A stretch of 64,000 nucleotides of DNA from Pannonibacter indicus (GCF_001418225.1 NZ_LIPT01000001.1:496001-560000); one strand, 5' to 3'; shown: positions 9,174-18,237, numbered from the stretch's first letter. The notes: generated by a model not told the origin, from the sequence alone. A program made the numbers and translations.

Positions 9174-10166
9174 TCAGAAAATGTCCTTGAAGGCGTCGAT
9201 GTTGGAGCTGTCATAGACAAACGGGTCAGCCATCGCGCCCGTGTTGGTGCCATCCAGCGTCAAGGTGCCCATGCGGCCCATCGGAATTTGCGCGCCGGGC
9301 TTGGCTTCGGCCTTGCCGGTGGCAAGGTTGTAGGACAGCATCGTAGCGGCATAGCCGAGGTCGATCGGGTTCCAGATGGCGAAGGACTTGGACGCACCCG
9401 ACTTGATGTGACCGGCCATCTCTGACGGCAGGCCAAGGCCCGTCACATTGACCTTGCCAACCTTGCCCGCATCGGTGACAGCCTGCGCCGCCGCGACGAT
9501 GCCGACGGAGGTCGGAGCAATGATCGCCTTCAGATCCGGATAGGTCTGCATCAGGCCCTGGGCTTCACGGTAGGACTTGTCGGCAAGGTCATCGCCATAG
9601 ACGGTGGCGACCACATTGATGCCCTTGTAGCTGTCCTTGACCTTGTTCATCTCCTCGATCCAGATGTTCTGGTTCGTCGCCGTGGCAGAGGCCGACAGAA
9701 CGGCCACATCACCGCCCTCCGGCAGGTGATCTGCCGCCAGCTTGATGATCATGTTGCCGATCAGCGGGTTGGACGAGGGATTGAGATGCAGCTGGCGGCC
9801 TTCCGGTGCCACGCCCGAGTCCCACGAAATGACGGTGATGCCGCGGTCCATTGCCTTCTTCAGAGCCGGAACCAGCGCGTCCTGATCATTGGCCGAGATT
9901 GCAATCGCATCCACCTTCTGGGCGATCAGCGCATTGATCACCTCGATCTGGCCTTCAGCCGTGGTGCCGGTCGGGCCGGTGTAGATGATCTCCACATCGC
10001 CCAGTTCCCTGGCAGCCTCCTGCGCGCCCTTGTTGGCGGCTTCAAAGAAGCCGATGCCCAGCGCCTTCACCACCAGCGCAATGCGCTTGGTCTCGGCATG
10101 AGCGGGTGCGGAGAATGCGAGCGCGGCAACAGCTGTCGCCGCCAGAAGCGTCTTCATGAATGTCAT
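9174..10166 (-). CDS. rhaS: Rhamnose ABC transporter periplasmic binding protein
   Basis: The 330-residue protein has a Sec signal peptide (MTFMKTLLAATAVAALAFS, cleavage near AHA-ET) and the periplasmic-binding fold of the RbsB/AraF group, with ALVVKALGIGFFEAANKGA and AISANDQDALVPALKKAMD. It should capture rhamnose in the periplasm for RhaTPQ. GGGAGGAA lies 5 nt before the ATG at 10166, which is why I prefer this start to one six codons upstream. It is the first gene of the minus-strand transport operon, just downstream of rhaR. Confidence 0.9.
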   Translation of the reverse strand: MTFMKTLLAATAVAALAFSAPAHAETKRIALVVKALGIGFFEAANKGAQEAARELGDVEIIYTGPTGTTAEGQIEVINALIAQKVDAIAISANDQDALVPALKKAMDRGITVISWDSGVAPEGRQLHLNPSSNPLIGNMIIKLAADHLPEGGDVAVLSASATATNQNIWIEEMNKVKDSYKGINVVATVYGDDLADKSYREAQGLMQTYPDLKAIIAPTSVGIVAAAQAVTDAGKVGKVNVTGLGLPSEMAGHIKSGASKSFAIWNPIDLGYAATMLSYNLATGKAEAKPGAQIPMGRMGTLTLDGTNTGAMADPFVYDSSNIDAFKDIF

Positions 10167-10226
10167 TGTCTTCCTCCCAGTCATTCCACCGGCTGTTCCT
10201 CCCGCCGGTCAGAAATCGTTGTTCCG

Positions 10227-11033
10227 TCAGCCCCCGCCGGCGGCACTCGCCTGAGCGGCCTCGACGGGCGCTGCGATCACCTGCACCCCGGCCTGCTCCA
10301 GCATTTGCACAGCGCTGTCCGGAATACCCTCGTCAGTGATCACCGTGGTGATGCGGTCAAGCGGGCAAAGGATCAGGCTGGAGCGGCTGCGGAATTTGGA
10401 TGAGTCCGCCAGCACCACCAGTTCATCCGCCTGTCCGATCAGCTTCTGCTCCGCCTGAATGAGAAGCGGATCCGCCTCCATCAGCCCCAGAGGGCCCAGA
10501 CCTTGCGCCCCCATGAACATGCGCCGTGCATAGAAATTGCGCGTCACGTCATTGTCGAAGGGGCTCAGGATGATGTTCTGCTCCCGGTAGATCACCCCGC
10601 CGGAGAGGATGATCGTGTTCTTCGAATGCTTGAGCAGGTGCTCGGCAATCGGGAACGAGTTGGTGAAGATCTGCATGCGCTTGCTGGCCAGCGGATGCAC
10701 CATCTGGAAGGTGGTTGTGCCGCCATTGATGATGATCGCATCGCCGTCGGCGCAAAGCTCCACCGCTGCCCGGGCAATCGCCCGCTTCTGCTGCGCGTTG
10801 ATCGCCTCGTTGACGCTGAAGGGACGGCCTGCCAGCCCGACGAACTGCGGCGGCGTGATCGATTCCGCCCCGCCGCGCACCCGGCGCAGCTTCTTCTGCA
10901 CATGCAGCGCCGCGATATCCCGGCGGATGGTCGCTTCCGAGGAATCGGTCAGCGCCACCAGTTCCGCAACAGTCACGACCGGACGGTCCTGAACGGCGGA
11001 CAAGATGATCCTGTGGCGCTCTTTCTCGTGCAT
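10227..11033 (-). CDS. rhaR: DeoR-family regulator of rhamnose genes
   Basis: The 268-residue protein has an N-terminal DeoR helix-turn-helix (residues about 6-60, VTVAELVALTDSSEATIRRD) and a C-terminal sugar-phosphate sensor domain with IINGGTTTFQMVHPL. In rhizobia RhaR of this family represses the rha operons. It is divergent from rhaDI and 60 nt upstream of rhaS on the same strand, so it may be cotranscribed with the transport genes. GGGAGGAA before the ATG supports the start. Repeated TGATYGA boxes in the divergent gap are likely targets. Confidence 0.9.
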   Translation of the reverse strand: MHEKERHRIILSAVQDRPVVTVAELVALTDSSEATIRRDIAALHVQKKLRRVRGGAESITPPQFVGLAGRPFSVNEAINAQQKRAIARAAVELCADGDAIIINGGTTTFQMVHPLASKRMQIFTNSFPIAEHLLKHSKNTIILSGGVIYREQNIILSPFDNDVTRNFYARRMFMGAQGLGPLGLMEADPLLIQAEQKLIGQADELVVLADSSKFRSRSSLILCPLDRITTVITDEGIPDSAVQMLEQAGVQVIAAPVEAAQASAAGGG

Positions 11034-11081
11034 GCATTCCTCCCGAAGTCCCGCTCAGACTTCCATCAAATTCGCGCAGTG

Positions 11082-11150
11082 TCAATCACGATTCGTCATA
11101 TTGATGCAATGCAGCGTCATTTTTGATCGATAGTGATCGAAACTGATTGA
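11082..11150. promoter_or_regulatory. Candidate RhaR operator region with phased repeats
   Basis: Three direct repeats, TGATCGA (11124-11130), TGATCGA (11134-11140) and TGATTGA (11144-11150), are spaced exactly 10 bp apart, so they lie on one face of the helix. TCAATCA (11082-11088) is the same box in reverse on the rhaR side. The region separates rhaR (minus) from rhaD (plus). Tandem boxes at one helical turn are typical of oligomeric DeoR-type repressors. The binding protein is inferred from position. Confidence 0.55.
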
Positions 11151-11221
11151 CAAAGAGACGCATCACGGCAAGTCTCCGGTCAAAAGCTGGCATCGGTCCA
11201 GCTTGTCCTTGGGAGGAAGAC

Positions 11222-13324
11222 ATGACTGATTCCGCCGCCGGTTCCCGGCTCGCAAACCTGTGGGATGAGGCCAAGGCCTCTGCCATGACCGAATCCGGCC
11301 GCCTGCTCTACCGCTCGAACCTGCTCGGGTCCGACAAGCGCATCACCAACTACGGCGGCGGCAACACCTCTGCCAAGGTGATGGAAAAGGATCCGCTGAC
11401 CGGTGGAATGGTGGAAGTGCTCTGGGTCAAGGGCTCCGGCGGTGACGTGGGCACCATCAAGCTCGACGGGTTTGCCACGCTCTACATGGACAAGCTGCGG
11501 GCGCTGAAGGGCATTTACCGGGGCGCCGCCTTCGAGGACGAGATGGTGGGACTGCTGCCCCACTGCACCTTCAATCTCAACCCGCGTGCCGCCTCCATCG
11601 ACACGCCGCTGCATGCCTATGTGCCGAAAAAGCACGTGGACCACATGCACCCGGACGCGATCATAGCCATTGCCGCCTCAAAGGACAGCAAAGCGCTGAC
11701 GGAAGAGATCTTCGGCAAGGACATCGGCTGGCTGCCGTGGAAGCGCCCCGGCTATGAACTGGGCCTGTGGCTGGAAAAATTCTGCCTTGAAAACCCGGAA
11801 GCACGCGGCGTCGTGCTGGAAAGCCATGGCCTGTTCACCTGGGCCGATGATGCGCGCACCTGCTACGAAACGACCATCGAAATCATCAACAAGGCGATGG
11901 CCTGGTTCGAGGGCAAGCTGGCCGGCAAGGCCGCTTTCGGCGGCCAGAAGCACCCCATCCTGCCGCGTGATCAGCGCCGCGCCATTGCCGCCCGCCTGAT
12001 GCCCGCAATACGCGGCATGGTCAGCGGCCAGCAGCACATGGCCGGCCACTTTGACGACAGCGGTGCCGTGCTGGAATTCGTCTGCGCGAAGGACATGGAG
12101 GCCCTCGCGGCCCTTGGCACCAGCTGCCCGGACCATTTCCTGCGCACCAAGATCCGCCCGCTGGTGGTAAACCTTGATCCGGCAAACCCGGATGTGGACG
12201 CGGTGCTCAAGGGTCTGCCCGATGCCGTTGCCGCCTACCGGCAGGACTACACGGCCTATTACGAGCGCTGCAAGCATGCGGACAGCCCGGCCCTGCGTGA
12301 TCCCAATGCCGTTGTCTATCTGGTGCCCGGCGTCGGCATGATCACCTTCGCCAAGGACAAGGCCACGGCCCGCATCTCGGGCGAGTTCTACGTCAACGCC
12401 ATCAACGTGATGCGCGGCGCTTCAGGCGTTTCCACCTATTGCGGCCTGCCGGAGCAGGAAGCCTTCGACATCGAGTACTGGCTGCTTGAGGAAGCCAAGC
12501 TCCAGCGCATGCCCAAACCCAAGAGCCTTGCCGGCCGTGTCGCCTTTGTCACCGGCGGAGCTGGCGGTATCGGCTCGGCAACGGCGGAGCGGCTGATGAG
12601 CGAAGGCGCCTGCGTGGTGCTGGCTGATATCGACGCCAACTCCCTCGCCCAGACGGCAGAGCGCCTGGCCGCCCGCCATTCCGGCGACGTGGTGCGCACC
12701 GTGGTCATGGATGTGACCAGCGAGGACGCCGTTGAGCGGGCCTATGCGGAAGCCTGCACGGAATTCGGCGGCATCGACATTCTGGTGTCGAACGCCGGTA
12801 TCGCTTCCTCGGCGCCCATCGAGGAAACCAGCCTTGAGCTGTGGAACAGGAACATGTCGATCCTTTCGACCGGCTATTTCCTTGTTTCCCGCAGCGCCTT
12901 CAAGGTGATGAAGGCGCAAGGGATTGGCGGCTCGATCATCTTCATCGCCTCCAAGAACGGCCTTGCCGCCTCCCCCGGCGCCAGCGCCTATTGCACGGCC
13001 AAGGCCTCGGAAATCCACCTTGCGCGCTGCCTTGCGCTGGAAGGGGCGCCGGATGGCATCCGCGTCAACGTGGTCAACCCGGATGCGGTGCTGCGCGGCT
13101 CCAAGATCTGGTCGGGCGACTGGCTGAAGGAACGGGCACAGGCCTATGGCAAGGACACGGCGGATCTGGAAGAGCATTACCGTCAGCGCTCGCTGCTGAA
13201 GCGCTCCGTGCTGCCGGAAGACATTGCAGAGGCCACCTATTTCTTCGCCAGCGAGGCCTCCGCTAAGTCCACCGGCAACATCATCAACGTGGACGCAGGC
13301 AACGTCCAGTCCTTCACCCGCTGA
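11222..13324 (+). CDS. rhaD: Bifunctional rhamnulose-1-phosphate aldolase / short-chain dehydrogenase
   Basis: This 700-residue fusion has an N-terminal class II aldolase domain (GGNTSAK near 46-52, metal-site histidines in HVDHMHPD at 138-145, ESHGLF). Its C-terminal short-chain dehydrogenase domain has TGGAGGIG near 443-450 and the YCTAK catalytic motif near 590. The aldolase splits L-rhamnulose 1-phosphate into DHAP and L-lactaldehyde, and the dehydrogenase half should oxidise lactaldehyde to lactate. This fused form is typical of Rhizobiales and Bacillus. GGGAGGAAG just upstream supports the ATG at 11222. rhaI follows after 12 nt. Confidence 0.92.
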   Translation: MTDSAAGSRLANLWDEAKASAMTESGRLLYRSNLLGSDKRITNYGGGNTSAKVMEKDPLTGGMVEVLWVKGSGGDVGTIKLDGFATLYMDKLRALKGIYRGAAFEDEMVGLLPHCTFNLNPRAASIDTPLHAYVPKKHVDHMHPDAIIAIAASKDSKALTEEIFGKDIGWLPWKRPGYELGLWLEKFCLENPEARGVVLESHGLFTWADDARTCYETTIEIINKAMAWFEGKLAGKAAFGGQKHPILPRDQRRAIAARLMPAIRGMVSGQQHMAGHFDDSGAVLEFVCAKDMEALAALGTSCPDHFLRTKIRPLVVNLDPANPDVDAVLKGLPDAVAAYRQDYTAYYERCKHADSPALRDPNAVVYLVPGVGMITFAKDKATARISGEFYVNAINVMRGASGVSTYCGLPEQEAFDIEYWLLEEAKLQRMPKPKSLAGRVAFVTGGAGGIGSATAERLMSEGACVVLADIDANSLAQTAERLAARHSGDVVRTVVMDVTSEDAVERAYAEACTEFGGIDILVSNAGIASSAPIEETSLELWNRNMSILSTGYFLVSRSAFKVMKAQGIGGSIIFIASKNGLAASPGASAYCTAKASEIHLARCLALEGAPDGIRVNVVNPDAVLRGSKIWSGDWLKERAQAYGKDTADLEEHYRQRSLLKRSVLPEDIAEATYFFASEASAKSTGNIINVDAGNVQSFTR

Positions 13325-13336
13325 CGGAGGCCATTC

Positions 13337-14626
13337 ATGCCCCAGATGATCGGTTCTGATGTCCTTGAGAAGGACAATGCCGCCCGCAAAGCGGACCTCT
13401 TGCGCGACTATGACAGCCTTGGCGAGCGGCTCGCCCGCCGGGGCATCGATATCAACGCGGTGAAGGCGAAGGTTGCCGCCTATGGCGTCGCCGTGCCCTC
13501 CTGGGGCGTTGGCACCGGAGGCACCCGCTTTGCCCGGTTCCCCGGCGCAGGCGAGCCGCGCCACATCTTCGACAAGCTGGAAGATTGCGGCGTCATCCAG
13601 CAGCTGACCCGGGCAACGCCCTCCGTCTCCCTGCATATTCCCTGGGACAAGGCCGATCCGGCAGACCTGAAGGCCAAGGCGGACAGCCTCGGCCTCGGCT
13701 TTGACGCCATGAACTCCAACACCTTCCAGGATCAGGCCGGACAGGCCCATTCCTACAAGTTCGGCTCCCTCTCCCACACGGATGCTGCCACCCGTGCGCA
13801 AGCGGTGGAACACAACATCGAATGTATCGAGCTTGGCCGCGCCATTGGCTCGAAGGCGCTGACCGTGTGGATCGGCGACGGCTCCAATTTCCCCGGACAG
13901 GCGCATTTCACCCGCCAGTTCGAGCGCTATCTGGAGGCTGCCCGCCAGATCTACGCCGCCCTGCCGGAGGACTGGCGGCTCTTCACCGAGCACAAGATGT
14001 ATGAGCCCGCCTTCTATTCCACCGTGGTGCAGGACTGGGGCACAAACTATCTCATCGCGCGGGAACTGGGGCCCAAGGCCTTCTGCCTCGTTGATCTGGG
14101 CCACCACGCGCCCAACGTGAACATCGAAATGATCGTCGCCCGCCTCATCCAGTTCGGCAAGCTGGGCGGCTTCCATTTCAACGACAGCAAATACGGCGAT
14201 GACGATCTCGACACCGGCTCGGTCGATCCCTACCGGCTGTTCCTCGTCTTCAACGAGCTGGTGGACGCGGAAACCCGCAAGGCGCCGGGCTTTGCTCCTT
14301 CCCACATGCTGGACCAGTCGCACAATGTCACCGACCCGATCGAAAGCCTGATGGTCAGCGCCATGGAGGTGCAGCGCGCCTATGCTCAGGCCCTGCTGGT
14401 GGACCGCAAGGCGCTCGACGGCTTCCAGGACAGCAATGATGCGCTGATGGCCACCACCACGCTGAAGACCGCCTTCCGCACCGATGTGGAGCCCATCCTC
14501 GCCATGGCCCGTCTGGAATCGGGCGGCGCCATCGATCCCGTCTCCACCTACCGCGCCTCCGGTTACCGCGCCCGCGCCGCAGAAGTCCGCCCGGCGGTGT
14601 CCGGCGCTGGCGGGGGGATTGTGTAG
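13337..14626 (+). CDS. rhaI: L-rhamnose isomerase (rhizobial type)
   Basis: The 429-residue xylose-isomerase-fold protein contains HIPWDKADP, FTEHKMYEPAFYST, VDLGHHAPNVNIE and GGFHFNDSKYGDDDLDTGS, which supply the metal-binding Glu, Asp and His residues of the family. It converts L-rhamnose to L-rhamnulose, the substrate of RhaK. It belongs to the shorter Pseudomonas/rhizobial class rather than the enteric RhaA class. CGGAGG lies about 8 nt before the ATG. It is transcribed with rhaD. Confidence 0.92.
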   Translation: MPQMIGSDVLEKDNAARKADLLRDYDSLGERLARRGIDINAVKAKVAAYGVAVPSWGVGTGGTRFARFPGAGEPRHIFDKLEDCGVIQQLTRATPSVSLHIPWDKADPADLKAKADSLGLGFDAMNSNTFQDQAGQAHSYKFGSLSHTDAATRAQAVEHNIECIELGRAIGSKALTVWIGDGSNFPGQAHFTRQFERYLEAARQIYAALPEDWRLFTEHKMYEPAFYSTVVQDWGTNYLIARELGPKAFCLVDLGHHAPNVNIEMIVARLIQFGKLGGFHFNDSKYGDDDLDTGSVDPYRLFLVFNELVDAETRKAPGFAPSHMLDQSHNVTDPIESLMVSAMEVQRAYAQALLVDRKALDGFQDSNDALMATTTLKTAFRTDVEPILAMARLESGGAIDPVSTYRASGYRARAAEVRPAVSGAGGGIV

Positions 14627-14659
14627 AAGCGGGCAACGGACTGACCTGAAACCTCTCCA

Positions 14660-14692
14660 TCACCCCGGACATGCTTGCGTGATCCGGGGTGA
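14660..14692. repeat. Palindromic element after rhaI
   Basis: TCACCCCGGA (14660-14669) and TCCGGGGTGA (14683-14692) are perfect 10-bp arms with a loop that contains CTTG, and TGTTTTTG follows. It may serve as the rhaI terminator. Its CTTG-centred GC arms resemble the other palindromes in this window and the short dispersed palindromes common in Rhizobiales. Confidence 0.55.
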
Positions 14693-14795
14693 ACTGTTTT
14701 TGACGTTGGGAGCCTCTCCCTCTTGGCAAGGCCCCAACAAAACAGCAGCTCTGCCTGCCGCCTTCCAAAGGAAATATCTTTCCCAAACGTCCGCA

Positions 14796-14830
14796 TGCCA
14801 ATTGGCAAGCTGGCAAAACCGGGCTAACAG
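14796..14830 (+). promoter_or_regulatory. Putative promoter with overlapping 12-bp palindrome
   Basis: TTGGCA (14802-14807), a 17-bp spacer and TAACAG (14825-14830) resemble a sigma-70 promoter 30 nt upstream of the ABC ATPase gene. The -35 box is the right half of a perfect palindrome, TGCCAATTGGCA (14796-14807), a possible repressor site. The rest of the 14693-14859 gap shows no gene. Confidence 0.4.
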
Positions 14831-14859
14831 GCGGTTGAAACAACGCGGAACGGCTGCCC

Positions 14860-15639
14860 ATGACGCATGAGCCCGCCTTTGCCCTTGAGGTGGAGGACGT
14901 CCATAAAAGCTACGGCCCCAACGAAGTGCTGAAAGGCATTTCGATGACCGCCCGCAAGGGCGATGTGATCTCCCTCATCGGCTCATCGGGAGCTGGCAAG
15001 AGCACCTTCCTGCGCTGCCTCAATTTTCTGGAACAGCCCGACCGGGGCCGCTTCGTCGTCAATGGCGAGGAAGTGGCGCTGAAGCCGGACCGGCATGGCC
15101 GCCTGCACCCGGCCAACTGGCGCCAGATCGAGCGCCTGCGCACCGGGCTGTCCATGGTGTTCCAGAACTTCAATCTGTGGGCGCACATGACCGTACTGGA
15201 AAATGTCATCGAAGCCCCTGTCCATGTGCTGGGCCAGAACCGGCGCGAGGCCGTGGAGCGGGCCGAGGCGCTGCTGGCCAAGGTCGGCCTTCATGACAAG
15301 CGCGATGCCTATCCGGCCTTTCTGTCGGGCGGCCAGCAGCAGCGCGCCGCCATCGCCCGCGCCCTGTGCATGGAGCCTTCGGTGATGCTCTTCGACGAGC
15401 CCACCTCCGCGCTTGATCCAGAACTTGTCGGCGAGGTGCTGAAAGTCATCCGCGATCTGGCCGCCGAAGGGCGCACCATGGTGCTCGTCACCCACGAGAT
15501 GAGTTTTGCGCGCGATGTCTCCAGCCACGTCATGTTCCTGCATCAGGGCCGCGTGGAAGAGGAAGGCACGCCGGAGAAGGTGTTCGGTGCACCGGAAAGC
15601 GCCCGCTGCCGCGAATTCACCGCCTCTTTGAGACACTGA
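14860..15639 (+). CDS. Polar amino acid ABC transporter ATPase
   Basis: The 259-residue ATPase of the HisP/GlnQ group has GSSGAGKST (Walker A, about residues 45-53), the FLSGGQQQR signature and [13 protein letters not shown] (Walker B). The insert [20 protein letters not shown] between Walker A and the Q-loop is common in His/Arg/opine transporters. It opens an operon with a binding protein, two permeases and a homocysteine S-methyltransferase. The substrate is therefore more likely a methyl-rich or sulphur amino acid than arginine, but this is inferred. Confidence 0.88.
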   Translation: MTHEPAFALEVEDVHKSYGPNEVLKGISMTARKGDVISLIGSSGAGKSTFLRCLNFLEQPDRGRFVVNGEEVALKPDRHGRLHPANWRQIERLRTGLSMVFQNFNLWAHMTVLENVIEAPVHVLGQNRREAVERAEALLAKVGLHDKRDAYPAFLSGGQQQRAAIARALCMEPSVMLFDEPTSALDPELVGEVLKVIRDLAAEGRTMVLVTHEMSFARDVSSHVMFLHQGRVEEEGTPEKVFGAPESARCREFTASLRH

Positions 15640-15671
15640 GACCCAATCACCAGCATAAACGGGGAAACACC

Positions 15672-16445
15672 GTGAAAAAGCTTCTGTCCATTCTCCTCAC
15701 CAGCGCCGCGCTTGCGGCAAGCTCCGTCTCCGCCTCCGCCGAACTGCGCTTCGGCGTGATGAACGAGCCCTATCCGCCCTTCTTCACCAAGGATGCCTCC
15801 GGCAAGTGGGTGGGCTGGGAAATCGACCTGATGAATGCCGTCTGCGAGGAAATGAAGGAGCAGTGCTCGATCGTCGACATCGCCTGGGACGGGCTGATCC
15901 CCGGCCTGCAGGCAAAGAAGATCGACGTGATCTGGTCCTCCATGTCCATCACCGAAGAGCGCAAGAAGACCATTGCCTTCACGGACAAGTACTACAACAC
16001 GCCCAGCAAGCTGATCGGCGCCAAGGACGGCATCATGGGTGCAGGCCCCAATGACGTCGCCGGCAAGATCATCGGCATTCAGGTCTCGACCATCCAGTCC
16101 GACTATTATGCCAAGTACTTCAAGGACAAGGCAGAAGAAAAAACCTATGCCACCCTGGATGAGGCCTTCCAGGACCTCGCCGCCGGGCGCATCGACTATG
16201 TGTTCGGCGATGCCATGCCGCTGGAAGAGTTCCTGAAGTCCAGCTACGGCGAAAGCTGCTGCGAGGACAAGGGCAACGTGGCCGACGACCCGGCCGTGCT
16301 GGGCTCCGGCATCGGCGGCGGCCTGCGTCAGGACGACACGGAACTTCAGGCCAAGCTGAACGCGGCCATCGCCGCCGTCCGCGCCAGCGGCAAGTACAAG
16401 GAAATCTCGGACAAGTACTTCACGTTCGATCCTTACGGCGAGTGA
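15672..16445 (+). CDS. Polar amino acid ABC transporter binding protein
   Basis: The 257-residue protein has a Sec signal peptide (MKKLLSILLTSAALAASSVS, cleavage near ASA-EL) and the family 3 solute-binding fold: RFGVMNEPYPPFFTKDASGK, IDLMNAVCEEM and the STIQSDYYAKYF segment. It belongs to the Lys/Arg/His/opine-binding group of periplasmic proteins. Cysteines at the CEEMKEQC pair and the adjacent SCCEDK may form disulphides. It follows the ATPase by 32 nt and precedes the permeases after a 325-nt gap with paired palindromes. Confidence 0.88.
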   Translation: MKKLLSILLTSAALAASSVSASAELRFGVMNEPYPPFFTKDASGKWVGWEIDLMNAVCEEMKEQCSIVDIAWDGLIPGLQAKKIDVIWSSMSITEERKKTIAFTDKYYNTPSKLIGAKDGIMGAGPNDVAGKIIGIQVSTIQSDYYAKYFKDKAEEKTYATLDEAFQDLAAGRIDYVFGDAMPLEEFLKSSYGESCCEDKGNVADDPAVLGSGIGGGLRQDDTELQAKLNAAIAAVRASGKYKEISDKYFTFDPYGE

Positions 16446-16537
16446 TCTGAGGGAACAACGAGGCAGGGGGAGGCGTCAGCGCCTCTTCCGGCCTCTTCTG
16501 AGAGGCTGAGCGTGCAAACAGGCCGCAGCGCCCTCCA

Positions 16538-16667
16538 CCCTTGAGGGGGAGATGTCTGCGCCAGCAGACAAAGGGGGGTAGCAGCGCTTCATCACAGCAT
16601 CACCTCTCATGAGCGGATAGTCCGTTACCCCCTCTACCCCCTGCCGGGGGCATCTCCCCCTCAAGGG
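16538..16667. repeat. Paired inverted palindromic element between binding protein and permease
   Basis: A 17-nt sequence beginning CCCTTGAGGGG (16538-16554) is repeated perfectly in inverted orientation at 16651-16667. Inside are two small stems, TGTCTGC/GCAGACA (16553-16559 with 16564-16570) and CCCCC/GGGGG (16637-16641 with 16646-16650). This layout matches composite intergenic repeats common in Rhizobiales. It fills most of the gap between the binding-protein and permease genes. I see no gene in the rest of 16446-16770. Confidence 0.6.
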
Positions 16668-16770
16668 AGGGGAGAGGAGTTGGAGCCTGGCTGACGGTCC
16701 GAATTCAACACCCCTCATTGGGGGCAAAGGCCGCAGGCCAAAGACTTTATTGGATTGTCCCAGAGGCAGC

Positions 16771-17496
16771 ATGGCGAACCTGACCTATCTTGAGCTTCTG
16801 GCACCCTCGCCTCCCGGCTGGGGCGGTGTGCTGCTGGCCGGGGCTGCGTCGACGATCGCCATTTCGCTCGGCGCTTACCTCACCGGCATGGTGCTGGGCC
16901 TCTTGGGGGCCTGGGGCAAGCTCAAGGGCGGGCGCGTGACCTCTGCCCTGCTCGATGGCTACACCACCGCCATCCGCGCCATTCCCGAACTCATCCTGAT
17001 CATCGGCCTCTATTATGCCGGCACCGACGGCCTGAACCGGCTGCTCACTGCCATCGGACTGCCCACCATCGAGGTGAACGGCTTCGTGGCCGCCGTCGCC
17101 GTGCTCGGCATCGTCCAGGGCGCCTATATGACGGAAGTGTTCCGCGGTGCCATTGTTGCCGTGCCCATCGGCCAGATCGAGGCGGCGGCCGCTTTCGGCA
17201 TGCGGCCTTCCTTGCGATTCCGCCGCATCATCCTGCCGGCGATGATCCCCAATGCCATGCCGGGCCTTGCCAATCTGTGGATGTCCGTCACCAAGGACAG
17301 TGCCCTCATTGCCGTTGTCGGCTATCAGGAGCTGGCACTGGCGACGCGGATCGCGGCGGGTAACACCAAGCAGTATTTCCTGTTCTTCGCGGCGGCGGCG
17401 GTGCTCTATCTGATCATCAGCCTTGTCTCCACCCGTGTGTTCAACCTGCTGGAGCGGCGCACGCGCCGCGGCCAGCCGGCCCACAGCCGGGCATAG
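16771..17496 (+). CDS. Polar amino acid ABC transporter permease (HisQ-like)
   Basis: Read from MANLTYLELLAPSPPGWGGV, the 241-residue permease has about five membrane segments and the EAA-type coupling loop EAAAAFGMRPSLRFRRIILP. The RAIPELILIIGLYY segment is typical of the HisQ/M family. It is one of two permease subunits for the upstream ATPase and binding protein. An in-frame ATG lies 7 codons upstream, but the shorter start keeps the normal N-terminal layout. Confidence 0.88.
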   Translation: MANLTYLELLAPSPPGWGGVLLAGAASTIAISLGAYLTGMVLGLLGAWGKLKGGRVTSALLDGYTTAIRAIPELILIIGLYYAGTDGLNRLLTAIGLPTIEVNGFVAAVAVLGIVQGAYMTEVFRGAIVAVPIGQIEAAAAFGMRPSLRFRRIILPAMIPNAMPGLANLWMSVTKDSALIAVVGYQELALATRIAAGNTKQYFLFFAAAAVLYLIISLVSTRVFNLLERRTRRGQPAHSRA

Positions 17497-17505
17497 GAGG
17501 AGCGG

Positions 17506-18195
17506 ATGGATTTCTCCTGGCTTGGCAAATACACCCCGCTGCTTCTGTCCGGCGCCTGGCAGACGGTTGCCCTTCTCGGCATTTCCGTCAGCATCGGCTT
17601 CGTCCTCGCCATCGGCCTGGCGCTGGCGCAGGTATCCGGGCCGCGCTGGCTGAAGCTGCTGGCGCGCGGCTATTGCGGCTTCTTCCGGGGCACACCTCTG
17701 CTGATCCAGCTCTGGCTGCTTTATTATGGCGTCGGCTCGCTGCTGCCGATGGTGCCAGGCCTGCGCGGCAGCTTCCTCTGGCCCATCCTGCGCGAGGGCT
17801 TCTTCTTCGCCGCCGTCAGCTTCACGCTCAACCACGCCGCCTATCAGGCCGAAATCCTGCGCGGCGCACTGCTGAGCGTGCCCAAGGGCGAGCTGGAAGC
17901 CGGGCGCGCCTTCGGCATGACGCCCTTCCTGCTGCTGCGGCGCATCTGGCTGCCACGCGCCATCCGCACGGCGCTGCCCAGCATCACCGGCGAAATCGTG
18001 CTGCAGCTCAAGGCCACCCCGCTCGCCTTCACCGTCACGGTGATGGATCTCTACGCGGTTGCCTACAAGGTGCGGCAGGATACGCTGCTCGTCTATGAAC
18101 CGCTGATCGTGGTCACGCTCTTCTATGTGGGCCTGACCATCATCCTCACCCGCATTTTCAAGCATGTGGAGGCGCAGGTGCCCGTGCGCCGCTGA
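17506..18195 (+). CDS. Polar amino acid ABC transporter permease (HisM-like)
   Basis: The 229-residue permease pairs with the upstream gene, which ends 9 nt before. FFRGTPLLIQLWLLYYG is the classic HisM/GlnP membrane segment, and GRAFGMTPFLLLRRIWLP is the EAA coupling loop. GGAGG lies just before the ATG. The two permeases would form a heterodimer. Confidence 0.9.
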   Translation: MDFSWLGKYTPLLLSGAWQTVALLGISVSIGFVLAIGLALAQVSGPRWLKLLARGYCGFFRGTPLLIQLWLLYYGVGSLLPMVPGLRGSFLWPILREGFFFAAVSFTLNHAAYQAEILRGALLSVPKGELEAGRAFGMTPFLLLRRIWLPRAIRTALPSITGEIVLQLKATPLAFTVTVMDLYAVAYKVRQDTLLVYEPLIVVTLFYVGLTIILTRIFKHVEAQVPVRR

Positions 18196-18237
18196 CGGCG
18201 CAACCCTGCAGCCCCCGAACCCGCGAAGGAGCATCCC

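Noticed and set aside
12422-14323. 633-codon open frame on the minus strand
   Set aside because: It is antisense to rhaD and rhaI, which have clear family motifs and ribosome-binding sites. Its composition is that of a shadow frame.
14627-14859. SAM- or methionine-type riboswitch ahead of the methyltransferase operon
   Set aside because: The gap holds a palindrome and a promoter-like sequence, but I could not match the conserved cores or pairing of SAM riboswitch classes.
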